From Luedemannella flava (lineage in GTDB: Bacteria > Actinomycetota > Actinomycetes > Mycobacteriales > Micromonosporaceae), in assembly GCF_039528515.1 (NCBI RefSeq), contig NZ_BAAALT010000004.1:1-64000 (forward strand): a stretch of 64,000 nucleotides of DNA, read 5' to 3'. Shown here one piece after another: positions 35,801 to 43,517 of this stretch. The notes under the pieces were generated by a model. The model saw only the letters and a program-made list of their open reading frames with translations, was not told the DNA's origin and did not search any database. A program made the translations under genes and the position numbers. How positions within the stretch are numbered: the stretch's first letter is position 1; every line of letters begins with the position of its first letter.

Positions 35801-36230
35801 CGTCCGGGATAGGTAGCCCGCCCTCGGCGATGTGGAAGACGCCTGCCGTGGTGCGCCGATCCGTGGCAGGGTTGTGCAGAATGCCGTTTACTACGCGGTA
35901 GCTGCTCAGCAGCGACGAGACGTAGCTGTCGGAGCCGAACGGGAGCGACAGTTCCCGGGCCAGGCCCGGCTCGTCGAGCACCAGGGTCCGGCCGGGCAGG
36001 CCAGGCTGCACACCGGTGTCGGCCAGGTAGTCGTCGAGGAACGCCTTGATCCGGGCGTCTGCGGCGCAGAGCCGGTCGGAAAGGCGCCGGCTCAGTTCAC
36101 GTTGACGAGCGAGGATAGGGCCGACCAGGCGGGCGGCCTCCGTCCCCTCGAAGGCCGCGGTAACGGGCAATCCGAGCTGGGCCAACCGGAGGTTGATCGC
36201 CGCACTCAATGATCCTTTGATATCAGGCAT
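32865..36230 (-). CDS. PPi-type phosphoenolpyruvate carboxykinase (carboxytransphosphorylase)-like
   Basis: A 1121-residue soluble protein without signal or membrane segments. Length and a P-loop-like ATVSGGGKSEISKAI (lysine near residue 470) agree with the PPi-dependent PEP carboxykinases described from Propionibacterium and Entamoeba (about 1100-1150 residues), which interconvert PEP + CO2 + Pi and oxaloacetate + PPi. Other notable parts are the cysteine-bearing SGSCLGLDPARSYKIVANCED and YCKKEVKTQISYSANLFGNC. The position beside a transcarboxylase/mutase module fits strongly, since this enzyme feeds the same cycle in propionibacteria. ATG at 36230 follows GAGAAGAG. Identification is from memory of the family and needs a profile search. 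Confidence 0.72.
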   Translation of the reverse strand: MPDIKGSLSAAINLRLAQLGLPVTAAFEGTEAARLVGPILARQRELSRRLSDRLCAADARIKAFLDDYLADTGVQPGLPGRTLVLDEPGLARELSLPFGSDSYVSSLLSSYRVVNGILHNPATDRRTTAGVFHIAEGGLPIPDDKIAVPKLAFARLLAMAFEPPPEDMTLPYTANQRQPALCFASLYLRPLVSPEVPGVVREKRMETHVIVPGGLVASLDFIESIFGNWGDPYLPENDASLEPSTWTGHTGCIILAPHLTRITKKELGLPHVSDATERQRRDGMCWETSDEPYHGGKPFKICARDTRGVIVTIIADPYFGYCKKEVKTQISYSANLFGNCEEEHSGGALVFPSYNLGQEYVDTRSGDIELSDVLARNPRFAAQLQGHALDRTIEGVVLVPAGARFSLRSLRITWTNGGIPLRAGLTYLTPGGYRVELVQDPQDRTAWSLIGTSPIATCCQKPATVSGGGKSEISKAIADAIVVGTEHTADLEGDMDRVAELIGRDYSGRFAAADRNDVDTRPILSEQRSIGSVIKLFTPSADYTAEYNAWLDSVPLRVKSLLYMIKHAYRPDWGDDWRSHFSVVEVDGAPGTRLRLDGRKVLVNRLRMGFNADGSWRLFSLRHDFSPAMKVQTEDDITASTVVSGSCLGLDPARSYKIVANCEDRLFQRPDDAIVRGYDARAEHDIAGPGVFLSNFQPLTAEDVLAMRDDSVGFSAFTEPMARLLNDFADHQSCAYAVSSAHPRLVDGKPSKNPRYLQDRPDRADSRSSAIAELASRLARCLPANAPLFQPVDVVAAGRRNNPPTDTIPALCSYNPLHYMELPELLMEFIASMTGKSPSTTGAGSEGAMTKGPFNALPTVIDLNSALLSFALTGYDGWVSAAGYVGPQIKVEHDFSLLVPEVFARMAPTERDAAHLIAEGALEKIVDFEFEGRTVRASRLGYRMTERFATKYFGRIFLHPDVVFTAAMLRPELQDPAVFADSVDTIVQTHERVARAYFADGTIDMAIPPLRALLEIMAHGTSAEGWDLDSPEFRAAFSRESVVGSSWYAQRLDARQAAGVARAEAGLAAIQKFSATLGNAEPSARLDMPARVEAAQLEVKRLAGTEFREQIIGASGITPLS

Positions 36231-36780
36231 CGGTACTCTTCTCGCCAGCTTGTAGGGCCCGCGTGGGGACATGTCAGCAATGGATGACCTGGCCGGACGT
36301 TACGGGCCGCGAGCACGCGAGAGAAACGGCGTCACGGCCCTTATCTATGGGCCGGTAGACCCGGGGTACCCACCGCGGTTCAACTCCCACCGGGCGATCA
36401 GTGACATCCGTACGGGGAAATCGACCTCGTGGGTGCCGAAAGCCCGTCCGGGCAGGTCAACCGGCCGTTCGCCGTCGCGGCGGACGCGCAGGTCATCGCG
36501 TCGAGGCCGCGTCCACGCGGTGGTCGCAGCCGCTCGCCAACTCAGAATCCGTGTACAGCCCGAACGGTGTGGGCGTGCGTGTAACGAAGTTTCGTGCGCC
36601 CGGGTCGGAGCCCGTTTTGAGAACACGCGGATTGGCCGGGCCGCGGGCCGCCGGCCGCGCCCCTTCGTCCGCGACGCCGGTCGCAGGCCTGTGCCGGAGG
36701 CAGACGCGGTTCAACGAGCAGCGCGACACGTCCGTGCCCGCACCGCCGTCCAGCAGTAGGCGAACAAACCGGAATAGCTA
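36231..36780. other. 550-bp region upstream of the PEP carboxykinase-like gene
   Basis: Contains the promoter of the minus-strand gene. A CGGCCC...GGGCCG inverted pair lies near 36332-36353. Reading frames here have no recognisable homology and arginine-rich shadows, so I call no gene. It may contain further degraded DNA, as the next kilobase is a pseudogene. Confidence 0.45.
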
Positions 36781-37525
36781 GGTGGTCCCGGTCCCGAGCA
36801 GGTACGCGACGACGTCGGCGGCCGAGTAGCCGTCACCGTCGCGGTCCAGGTGCGGCAGGAACGTGACATCCTGCCCGAGGGCACGTGGCGGACGACACGA
36901 TGGCCAGCAGCTGCGGCCGGCGCAGGCTGTGTGCGGCGTTGCCCAGGAGATCGCGCGGGTCGACGGCGACGTGGTGGTCGTCGCCCGGTTCGGCGCCGTG
37001 TACCGCCACGGACAGCCGTGCCGGCTGACCGGCGGCCAGCGCGTCCAGCAGGCGGGGCATTTCGGTGGGCAGTCCCGCGCCCATCAGGACGTAGTCGCCT
37101 CCGGCCAGCATGGCGCCGTACACCGCGGCCGGGGTCGCCAGCCGCATCTTCTCCAGGTAGTTCACCCCGACCGGCTGGTCGTGGCCCTCTTTGGCCAGGA
37201 ACACCTCGACGAACGTTGGCAACGGCCGTCAACAGCTGCCGAGAGCGTAGCGGGCCTTCAGGGCGAGCCGGGGCACGGGCCGGAACGGCTGTCCAACCGG
37301 CACGCCACCCGCCACGAAATATTGGTCGAGCACCCGATGGACCACGGCCGGAACCGGGAAGCGGGCCAGCGCCCGCCGCACGTGCCCGCCTTCGTCGCCA
37401 CCCTGCAGGCGGCGGGCGAGCAGGACGTCGAGAGCGACCCCGGACATCACCCCGAGTTGTCCGGTGAGAGCTACGGCCCGGGCCAGCTGCCAACTCGAGA
37501 CGCCGACAGCCATCCCGCCCTGAAA
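36781..37525 (-). pseudogene. nitronate monooxygenase-like (NPD family), broken
   Basis: Three reading frames must be joined to follow one protein. GGMAVGVSSWQLARAVALTG to PFRPVPRLAL (about 37522-37250) is the N-terminal flavin region; RQLLTAVAN continues in a second frame; FVEVFLAKEGHDQPVGVNYL and YVLMGAGLPTEMPRLLDAL continue in a third. At least two frameshifts are therefore present. After LLAIVSS a further shift leads to a tail with an EF-hand-like loop DRDGDGYSAADV ending in TAG at 36781. The usual later half of the enzyme is missing. Non-functional remnant of the hypoxia-type island. Confidence 0.7.
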
Positions 37526-37556
37526 AGCTCCCGATGACTGAGTGCTGCCGATGCTG

Positions 37557-38165
37557 TCACCCTTGCGTCCCGCCGGACCGCCGGTCAAGAAGTCGCCAGG
37601 CGGTCGGCAGCAGGCCGGCCGCAAGCATCGCCTTGACCGCGTCTCCAGGAAGGTAGGGGATCATGCCTACGGTCAGTGCCTTCGACAGGTCCACCTTCGC
37701 CGCGACCATCAACCACGGAACACCGATCAGGTAGATCAGCGCGGTGCCCGCCGCCATCATGCCGATCGTGCGCCACGCCCGCCGGTCGGCACCGCCGGCG
37801 GCCAGCCGCCCGACGCATCCAGCGGCAAGGACGAAGCCGATCAGATAGCCGAACGTGGCGGTCGGGACACCGGCGGTGCCGCCGGCGAACCAGGGCAGAC
37901 CGGCGGCACCGGCTACGACATAGAGCAGCATGCCCGCTGCCCCGCGGGCCGGACCCAACGCCGCGCCGGCGAGCAGCACTGCGAAGGTCTGCCCGGTGAT
38001 GGGAACCGGTGAGCCGGGCACGGGCACCGTGATCTGCGCCGCAACGCCCACCATGGCGGCGGCCCCGACGACCAGTGCCACCTCACGTCCGGCGGATCGG
38101 GGCCAGATATCAGCCAGCACTCGCACGGGCCGGTCCGTGATCGCACCCACCGCGCCGTTTACCAT
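37557..38165 (-). CDS. bioY: BioY biotin transporter substrate-binding subunit
   Basis: A 202-residue membrane protein with six hydrophobic segments and the BioY hallmarks QITVPVPGSPVPITGQTFAVLLAGAAL region, GAAGLPWFAGG and GYLIGFVLAA. It is the S component of an energy-coupling-factor biotin importer; the ECF ATPases are not nearby. ATG at 38165 follows GAAGGGAG. Its presence between the biotin-dependent transcarboxylase module and the hypoxia-type genes suggests cofactor supply for that enzyme. A DosR-like box lies about 130 bp upstream. Confidence 0.92.
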   Translation of the reverse strand: MVNGAVGAITDRPVRVLADIWPRSAGREVALVVGAAAMVGVAAQITVPVPGSPVPITGQTFAVLLAGAALGPARGAAGMLLYVVAGAAGLPWFAGGTAGVPTATFGYLIGFVLAAGCVGRLAAGGADRRAWRTIGMMAAGTALIYLIGVPWLMVAAKVDLSKALTVGMIPYLPGDAVKAMLAAGLLPTAWRLLDRRSGGTQG

Positions 38166-38914
38166 TCTCGGCTCCCTTCCCGTTGGCCCACGTGAACTGC
38201 CTGCGCTCACCGCAGGCTGGCCGCGGGCAACGGTCGCGCGTACAACATTTGATAGACGTGAGAACGGTAGGTAACCCCGGATGGGCTGAGCAGGGGCTTT
38301 GGTCCCGGTTTTCGCCAGGAATTTCGACCGGCGCGTCGACCGAAGCCACTGCACGGGTCAACAACCAGTTCGACATGCCGGCAACCGCCATGTTCATGTC
38401 GCAAGTGGGTGTGGTCCGGTCCGGGTCACTATGGTGTCGGGTCCGACGCTCCGGCGGGCCAGATATGGATGACAGGACGTCCGGCTTGCCTCCTGGCCAC
38501 GGCGCCACTGTGGACGGTCAGCAGTCGGCGGTCGGCGCGGCATGGAACCACGGTCGACGACGCGTCACGTGAGCGTCGTAGAGTGCTGTCCACGCTGGCG
38601 GAGGCGCGCGATAGAGCTGCTGCTGTCCGAGGCGTGGCTGCGCCTGATCGACGAGCTGTGGCCGGACATCGACATCAGCGTCTCCATCGACGGGCCGCGC
38701 CACGCGAACCCGATCCGTGTGGACTTTCACGACCGGTCCACGTTCGATCACACGGCGGATCGTGTTGTACCTCAACCACCACGGTCTCCCCACCTCTCCA
38801 GGCAACTGACCCGCAGGAGACCTGACACGGCGGACCAGCCATGTGCGATTCTGGAAGCGCGCTGACACCCAGCCACGATCTCCGCTGCCTAGCGACCAGT
38901 AGTCCGCAGTGGGT
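38166..38914. other. 750-bp region upstream of bioY
   Basis: The bioY promoter with a good DosR-like box at 38293-38306 lies here. The stretch 38570-38865 can be read as a 107-codon frame with a plausible LSEAWLRLIDELWPDIDIS segment, but no homologue is known to me and no clear ribosome site is seen, so it is probably debris. Confidence 0.4.
38293..38306. promoter_or_regulatory. DosR/DevR-like box upstream of bioY
   Basis: GGGGCTTTGGTCCC differs by one base from GGGAC-TTTG-GTCCC, a good match to the core of the DosR consensus (GGGAC-N4-GTCCC). It lies about 130 bp before the bioY start. It is the best single example of a motif that recurs around this region. Confidence 0.55.
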
Positions 38915-39495
38915 TCACGGTCTTGTCGCCATCGCCAGCGCGGCGGCCACGCGGTCGGCGGCGTCGCGCCACGGCACTGCGGCGACCACGGGGACGTCGG
39001 CAGCGGACGCGCGTCGCGTCAGTTCCGCGCCGACCAGGCGTGACACCTCCGCGCGCAGTCGCTGCTCGCCGGGGCCTGGCTCCCGTGCGGCGTAGTTCGC
39101 AACGAGCCTCGCGGTGTCGGGCTCGGCGAGCACCACGGCCCGTACCCCCGGATGTTGCGCAAAGTCCGGCAGCAGGTAATCGCCCTCAAGGGTGACTGGG
39201 TCCAGGTTCTCCGCATGCTCCCGCACGATGGCTTCGAACGCCGGCCGCAGTACCTCGGCCACGCTGAGGTGCAACTGCGCGATCCTGGCTGGCGGCCACT
39301 CACCCGCCTCCGGGTGGGCATCCCAGTAATGCAGCTCGGGCTGCTGTTGCGTGGTGGTCATCGCCCGCAGTCCTGTGACGACGTCGTCAGCCGGAACCAG
39401 GGGTACGCCGTGCAGCGCGGCCAACGCGATTGCCACGCTCGTCTTGCCGACGCCTGACGCGCCACACCACCGCCACCGTCCACTCGCGACCTATG
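38915..39495 (-). pseudogene. P-loop kinase-like protein, frameshifted at the P-loop
   Basis: The frame from 39436 down to 38915 encodes a nucleoside/2-phosphoglycerate kinase-like protein (VPLVPADDVVTGLRAM, NLDPVTLEGDYLLPDFAQHP). The Walker A loop GASGVGKTSVAIAL lies just upstream in the same frame but has no start codon before a TAG. The expected beta strand TVAVV is in another frame, which a 2-bp loss in GTGGTGTGG would explain. So the gene has lost its start, or starts late without the P-loop. The family assignment is tentative. Confidence 0.5.
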
Positions 39496-39551
39496 CTGAG
39501 ATTGTCGCGGGTGCAGCTCCATCCGCCCAGCCGACTCTTGACATGACACGA

Positions 39552-39578
39552 CCGGCGGGCCGCCTAGCGGCCCGCCGG
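39552..39578. terminator. hairpin terminator behind the SHOCT gene
   Basis: Perfect 12-bp inverted repeat CCGGCGGGCCGC / GCGGCCCGCCGG with a 3-nt loop CTA, 11 bp behind the stop of the minus-strand SHOCT gene. Confidence 0.75.
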
Positions 39579-39589
39579 GTTCCATCCAC

Positions 39590-39838
39590 TTACGCTCCGC
39601 GCAGCACCCGCAGGCGCTTGTGGTACTCGTCCTCGTCGATCTCGCCGCGCGCGTACCGGTCGGCGAGCACCCGCTGTGCCCCGTCGTCCCGGGTCGCCCT
39701 GTCTGCTGGTCGGTCGGTCCGGCGCAGCGCGTAGTACAGCAGCGCGGCGCCGCCGATCAGGAGCAGCCAGATGAGTACGGTGTTCATCCCCATGAACAGC
39801 GGCCCCCAACCCGCCATCCCGTGCCAGGACCGGTCCAT
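39590..39838 (-). CDS. small membrane protein with SHOCT domain
   Basis: An 82-residue protein with one membrane helix (NTVLIWLLLIGGAALLYYAL) and a C-terminal SHOCT motif (RVLADRYARGEIDEDEYHKRLRVL). The family is of unknown function; such genes recur beside universal stress and hypoxia-type genes in actinobacteria. The ORF starts with ATG after GGTGAGAG. A hairpin follows its stop and a DosR-like half site lies 72 bp upstream. Confidence 0.85.
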   Translation of the reverse strand: MDRSWHGMAGWGPLFMGMNTVLIWLLLIGGAALLYYALRRTDRPADRATRDDGAQRVLADRYARGEIDEDEYHKRLRVLRGA

Positions 39839-39909
39839 CGCGCTCTCACCTCACCTCGGACGTCATGGATATCCGATTTCATGGTGACCCGAGGGCATCA
39901 CCCGTAGCA

Positions 39910-39924
39910 GGGGACTTGGGCTCT
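39910..39924. promoter_or_regulatory. DosR/DevR-like half site between SHOCT and flavodoxin genes
   Basis: GGGGACTTGGGCTCT has a perfect GGGAC half and shares ACTTGGGCT with the site at 42946-42957 before phosphoketolase. It lies between the divergent SHOCT gene and flavodoxin remnant. Confidence 0.35.
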
Positions 39925-40049
39925 CATCGGCAGGACCATCGGCGACGGGCGGGGCGAAGGTCCCGGTTGATGCGGCGGCCGGCCCTTTCAGCGAGCGGTA
40001 ACCGGTGTCACCGTGAGGTGGGACCCTTCGCGACCAGGGAGGAGACGTC

Positions 40050-40340
40050 ATGCGCGTGATGGTCTGCGCCGCCAGCAAACACGGCGAGCGGCCGGTATGG
40101 CTATTCTCCAGCGGGCCGATCGGCGACCCGCCGAAACCGGACGAGCACCCGGTCGACGCCGGCTCGGCCGTGATGCTGGCCAGAGCCCGTCAGCACCGGG
40201 TGTTCGCGGGGAGGCTCGACCGTGACCGGCTCGGTCTCGGCGAGCGGGCGGTCGTCGCGGCCCTGGGGGCGCCGCTCGGCGATTACCGGAACTGGGCGGA
40301 GGCGGAAGCCAACCTGGGTGACCGTCCGTTCTTGAGCTGA
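40050..40340 (+). pseudogene. flavodoxin-domain protein with internal deletion
   Basis: A 96-codon frame starting MRVMVCAASKHG, the first strand of a HemG-like flavodoxin, and then jumping straight to RPVWLFSSGPIGDPPKPDE and FAGRLDRDRLGLGERAVVAAL, which belong to the C-terminal half. About 75 residues carrying most of the FMN site seem to be missing. The frame is kept, so a short protein may still be made behind a GGAGG site, but it cannot be a normal flavodoxin. Confidence 0.7.
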
Positions 40341-40399
40341 CACATGTGGACTCGCTGCGGCGGTCGAAGCGGATAACCCCGGACGTCGCTGACGTGCTT

Positions 40400-40434
40400 C
40401 CGTCCGGGCGGTGGTGCTGCCACCGCCCGGACGG
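40400..40434. terminator. bidirectional hairpin terminator
   Basis: Perfect 15-bp inverted repeat CCGTCCGGGCGGTGG / CCACCGCCCGGACGG with a 5-nt loop, between the plus-strand flavodoxin remnant (ending at 40340) and the minus-strand phosphoketolase (ending at 40441). Confidence 0.85.
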
Positions 40435-40440
40435 ACCCGG

Positions 40441-42846
40441 TCAGGACGGGCTGCCGACCGCCCAGTCGCGTACCTCGGGCATGTCCTCGAGGTGCTCCAC
40501 GACATACGCCTCGTGGCGCGCCAGTTGGGCCTCGCACCACGCCTTCAGGTCGGCTGCGCCGCGGGGGAGCCGCTTGGCGTTGTTGATCGCGTCCATCACG
40601 AGGTGGTACCGCGAGGTCCGGTTGCGGACCGTCATGTCGAACGGTGTCGTGGTGGTGCCCTGTTCGATGAAGCCGCGCACGCGGAACCGGTCGGCGTCCG
40701 GACGGCCGTGAACGAGCTGGTGGATGGCGCCGGGGTAGCCGTGGAACGCGAAGACCACGTCGACGGTGTCGGTGAACAGCTCCGTGAACTGGATCTCGCT
40801 CATGCCGTGCGGGTGGTCCTTGGGACGCGACAGCGTCATGAGGTTGACCACGTTGACCACGCGGACCCGCATGTCGGGCAGCCGTTCCCGCAGGATCTGG
40901 GCGGCGGCGACGGTTTCCATAGTGACCACGTCGCCGGCGCAGGCCAGGACGATGTCGGGGTCGCGGGTGCCGTCGTCGGTGCCCGCCCATTCCCACACGC
41001 CGGCGCCCCGGGTGCAGTGCTCGACCGCCTCGTCCATCGTGAGCCACTGCAACTGCGGCTGCTTGTCGATGACGATCAGGTTGATGTACGAGCGGGACCG
41101 GAAGCAGTGGTCCGCGACGGACAGCAGGGTGTTGGCGTCCGGCGGCAGGTACACCCGGGCGACGTCGCCGCGCTGGGTGAGCACGACCTGGATCAGCCCG
41201 GGGCCCTGGTGGGAGAACCCGTTGTGGTCGTTACGCCAGGCCGTCGAGGTGAGCAGCACGTTCAGGCTGGGCACCTTGGCCCGCCACGGAAGGTGTTTGG
41301 CCTCCTGCAGCCACTTGCCGTGCTGCACGGTCTGCGAGGCGCTGACCATGGCGAACGCCTCGTACGTGGCGAACATGCCGTGCCGGCCGGTGAGGTTGTA
41401 ACCTTCCAGCCAGCCGTGGCAGCTGTGCTCGGAGAGCACCTCCATGACGCGCCCGTCGCGGCTGATGGCGACGTCGTCGGGCGTCACGTGCTCCATGAAC
41501 GCGCGGTCGGACACCTCGAACACCGCGCCGAGCCGGTTGCTGTTCGTCTCGTCGGGGCAGAACAGCCGGAACCGGTCGGGGTTGCGGGTGTAGATGTCGC
41601 GCATCAGCTCGCCGAGCTTGCGGGTCGACTCGGCCCGGCTGGTCCCGGGGCTGTCGACCTTGATCTCGTAGTCGCGGAAGTCGGGCAGGTCCAGGTCGCG
41701 GGTGAGCAGGCCGCCGTTCGCGTGCGGGCTCGCGCTCATCCGCAGGTCGCCTTCCGGCGCTTCGTCGCGGACGAGCGCGGTGGGCGCGCCGGCCGCGTCG
41801 AAGAGTTCCTCCGGACGGTACGAGCGCAGCCAGCTCTCCAGGATCGCCAGATGCTCGGCGTTGTCGCGCACCCCCGACAGGGGCACCTGGTGCGACCGCC
41901 ACGTGCCGGTCACCGTCACGCCGTCGACCTCGGCCGGTCCCGTCCAGCCCTTCGGGGAGCGCAGGATGATCATCGGCCAGGTGGGGCGGGGTCCGGCGTC
42001 ACTGCCCTCGCGGGCGGCGGTCTGAATGTCGCGGATGCGCCCCCAGGCCTGGGCGAGCGCCGCGGCGAACCGCAGGTGCATGCCGGGCAGGTCCTCTCCC
42101 TCGACCTCGATCACCTCGTACCCGTGCCCGCGCATCAGGTCGCGGACCTCGGCCGGGTCCTTGCGCGCCAGCACGGCCGGTCCGGAGATCTTCGCGCCGT
42201 TGAGGTGCAGGATCGGCAGCACGGCACCGTCGTGTGCCGGGTTGATGAAGGAGATGCCCTTCCAGGAGCCCTCCAACGGACCGGTCTCCGCCTCACCGTC
42301 GCCCACCACGGCGATCGCGAGCAGGTCCGGGTTGTCCATCACGGCGCCGAAGGCGTGCACCAGCACGTACCCCAGTTCGCCGCCCTCGTGGATCGAGCCG
42401 GGTGTGGTCACCGAGACGTGGCTGGGAATGCCGCCCGGACTGGAGAACTGGCGGAACAACCGCAGCATCCCGGCCTCGTCCTGGGTGACCGCCGGGTACA
42501 CGTCGGTGTAGGTCCCCTCGAGGTAGCCGGCCGCGACGAGGGCCGGCCCGCCGTGCCCGGGTCCGGCGAGGTAGATGGCCTGCTGGCCGGTGAGCCGGAT
42601 CAGCCGGGAGACGTGCGCGTAGACCAGCGACAGGCCCGGGCTGGTGCCCCAGTGACCGAGCAGTCGCGGCTTGATGTGCGCTGCGGTCAACGGCTCCCGG
42701 AGCAGCGGATTTCCCTGCAGGTAGATCTGGCCGATCGTGAGGTAGTTGTTGGCGCGCCACCAGGCGTCGAGGCCAGCGACCTCAGCTTCGGTGGGTTCCG
42801 CCAGGCTCGACAACAGGTCAGTACGGCCATCGGCAATGGTGGTCAC
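40441..42846 (-). CDS. xfp: xylulose-5-phosphate/fructose-6-phosphate phosphoketolase
   Basis: An 801-residue thiamine-diphosphate enzyme. Seen are GHWGTSPGLSLVYAHVSRLI, GPGHGGPALVAAGYLEGTY, the TPP motif GDGEAETGPLEGSWKGISF and YNLTGRHGMFATYEAFAMV. It cleaves xylulose 5-phosphate or fructose 6-phosphate with Pi to acetyl phosphate and a shorter sugar phosphate, without oxidation. GTG at 42846 is set by AGAGGA upstream; the longer frame to 43212 overlaps a pseudogene. In actinobacteria it is often found beside universal stress, CoA-binding and cation ATPase genes, as here. Two DosR-like sites lie about 80-110 bp upstream. Confidence 0.95.
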   Translation of the reverse strand: MTTIADGRTDLLSSLAEPTEAEVAGLDAWWRANNYLTIGQIYLQGNPLLREPLTAAHIKPRLLGHWGTSPGLSLVYAHVSRLIRLTGQQAIYLAGPGHGGPALVAAGYLEGTYTDVYPAVTQDEAGMLRLFRQFSSPGGIPSHVSVTTPGSIHEGGELGYVLVHAFGAVMDNPDLLAIAVVGDGEAETGPLEGSWKGISFINPAHDGAVLPILHLNGAKISGPAVLARKDPAEVRDLMRGHGYEVIEVEGEDLPGMHLRFAAALAQAWGRIRDIQTAAREGSDAGPRPTWPMIILRSPKGWTGPAEVDGVTVTGTWRSHQVPLSGVRDNAEHLAILESWLRSYRPEELFDAAGAPTALVRDEAPEGDLRMSASPHANGGLLTRDLDLPDFRDYEIKVDSPGTSRAESTRKLGELMRDIYTRNPDRFRLFCPDETNSNRLGAVFEVSDRAFMEHVTPDDVAISRDGRVMEVLSEHSCHGWLEGYNLTGRHGMFATYEAFAMVSASQTVQHGKWLQEAKHLPWRAKVPSLNVLLTSTAWRNDHNGFSHQGPGLIQVVLTQRGDVARVYLPPDANTLLSVADHCFRSRSYINLIVIDKQPQLQWLTMDEAVEHCTRGAGVWEWAGTDDGTRDPDIVLACAGDVVTMETVAAAQILRERLPDMRVRVVNVVNLMTLSRPKDHPHGMSEIQFTELFTDTVDVVFAFHGYPGAIHQLVHGRPDADRFRVRGFIEQGTTTTPFDMTVRNRTSRYHLVMDAINNAKRLPRGAADLKAWCEAQLARHEAYVVEHLEDMPEVRDWAVGSPS

Positions 42847-42924
42847 GGTGTTCCTCTCCCGCAAAGTCGCCCGTTGGCCCGCCATCGGGGCACATGGCGA
42901 GCGTAACCACCACGCCGTATGCGC

Positions 42925-42957
42925 GGAGGGGCCCAAAGCCTCTGAAGCCCAAGTGCC
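42925..42957. promoter_or_regulatory. DosR/DevR-like sites upstream of phosphoketolase
   Basis: On the minus strand, GGCACTTGGGCT (42957-42946) and GAGGCTTTGGGCCCC (about 42942-42928) follow each other. Each departs from GGGAC-N4-GTCCC at three or more positions but they share TTTGGGCC and ACTTGGGCT with sites near other genes of this region. Confidence 0.4.
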
Positions 42958-42968
42958 GATCGGATCGT

Positions 42969-43316
42969 TCAGGATGGTTCGGCGTGGGCCGGTGCGCCCG
43001 GCTCCGTCGAGCCCGTCGTTTGCTCGTACTGATCTGGTAAGACAACGATCGGGCATGTCACGTTCCGAACGCACTCCTCCGTCACGGAGCCGAGCACGGT
43101 GTGCCACGTTCGGCTGTGTCCGTGACTGCCGAGTACGAGCAGGTCCGCTCTGCGGGCGGCCGCGGTCAGCACGGTCGCGGCGCGGCCTCCCCACCTCGGT
43201 AGCGATGGGCACTCCACCGCGTTGGAACGCCGGAAGTTCTTCGATCTCACGGGCGAGTAGCTGCTCGGCGTACTCGCGGGCCTGCGCGACGCTGAGTGGC
43301 GCGCTGTGTTCATCAC
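42969..43316 (-). pseudogene. universal stress protein, truncated and frameshifted
   Basis: The C-terminal part of a UspA domain is intact (AATVLTAAARRADLLVLGSHGHS, VTEECVRNVTCPIVVLP), including the ATP-binding GSHGHS region. The preceding helix (VAQAREYAEQLLAREIEEL) is in a different frame, so a shift lies near 43190. The N-terminal strand and the rest of the domain are absent. A good AAGGAGG site sits in front of GTG/ATG at 43316 but leads into the wrong frame. Confidence 0.75.
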
Positions 43317-43517
43317 TGTGCCTCCTTCGCGAGCATGTAGCTGGCCGGATGCAACCTCAGTCGAACGCCGGGCGGTGCCCGGCGCCAGGGACTTCGGTCC
43401 TGGTCACCGGCACCTCACAGGGCAGGTCGACCGGCTCCACCGACTCGATCTCAACTCCAGCAACTACACCCGCGCCGGGCCGGCCGACACGCTGTGATCG
43501 GTCCAGCGTCCCTGTGA

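Noticed and set aside
40411..42906. An 831-codon plus-strand frame opposite the phosphoketolase
   Set aside because: Composition is typical of the antisense third-position GC shadow; the minus strand encodes an unmistakable phosphoketolase.
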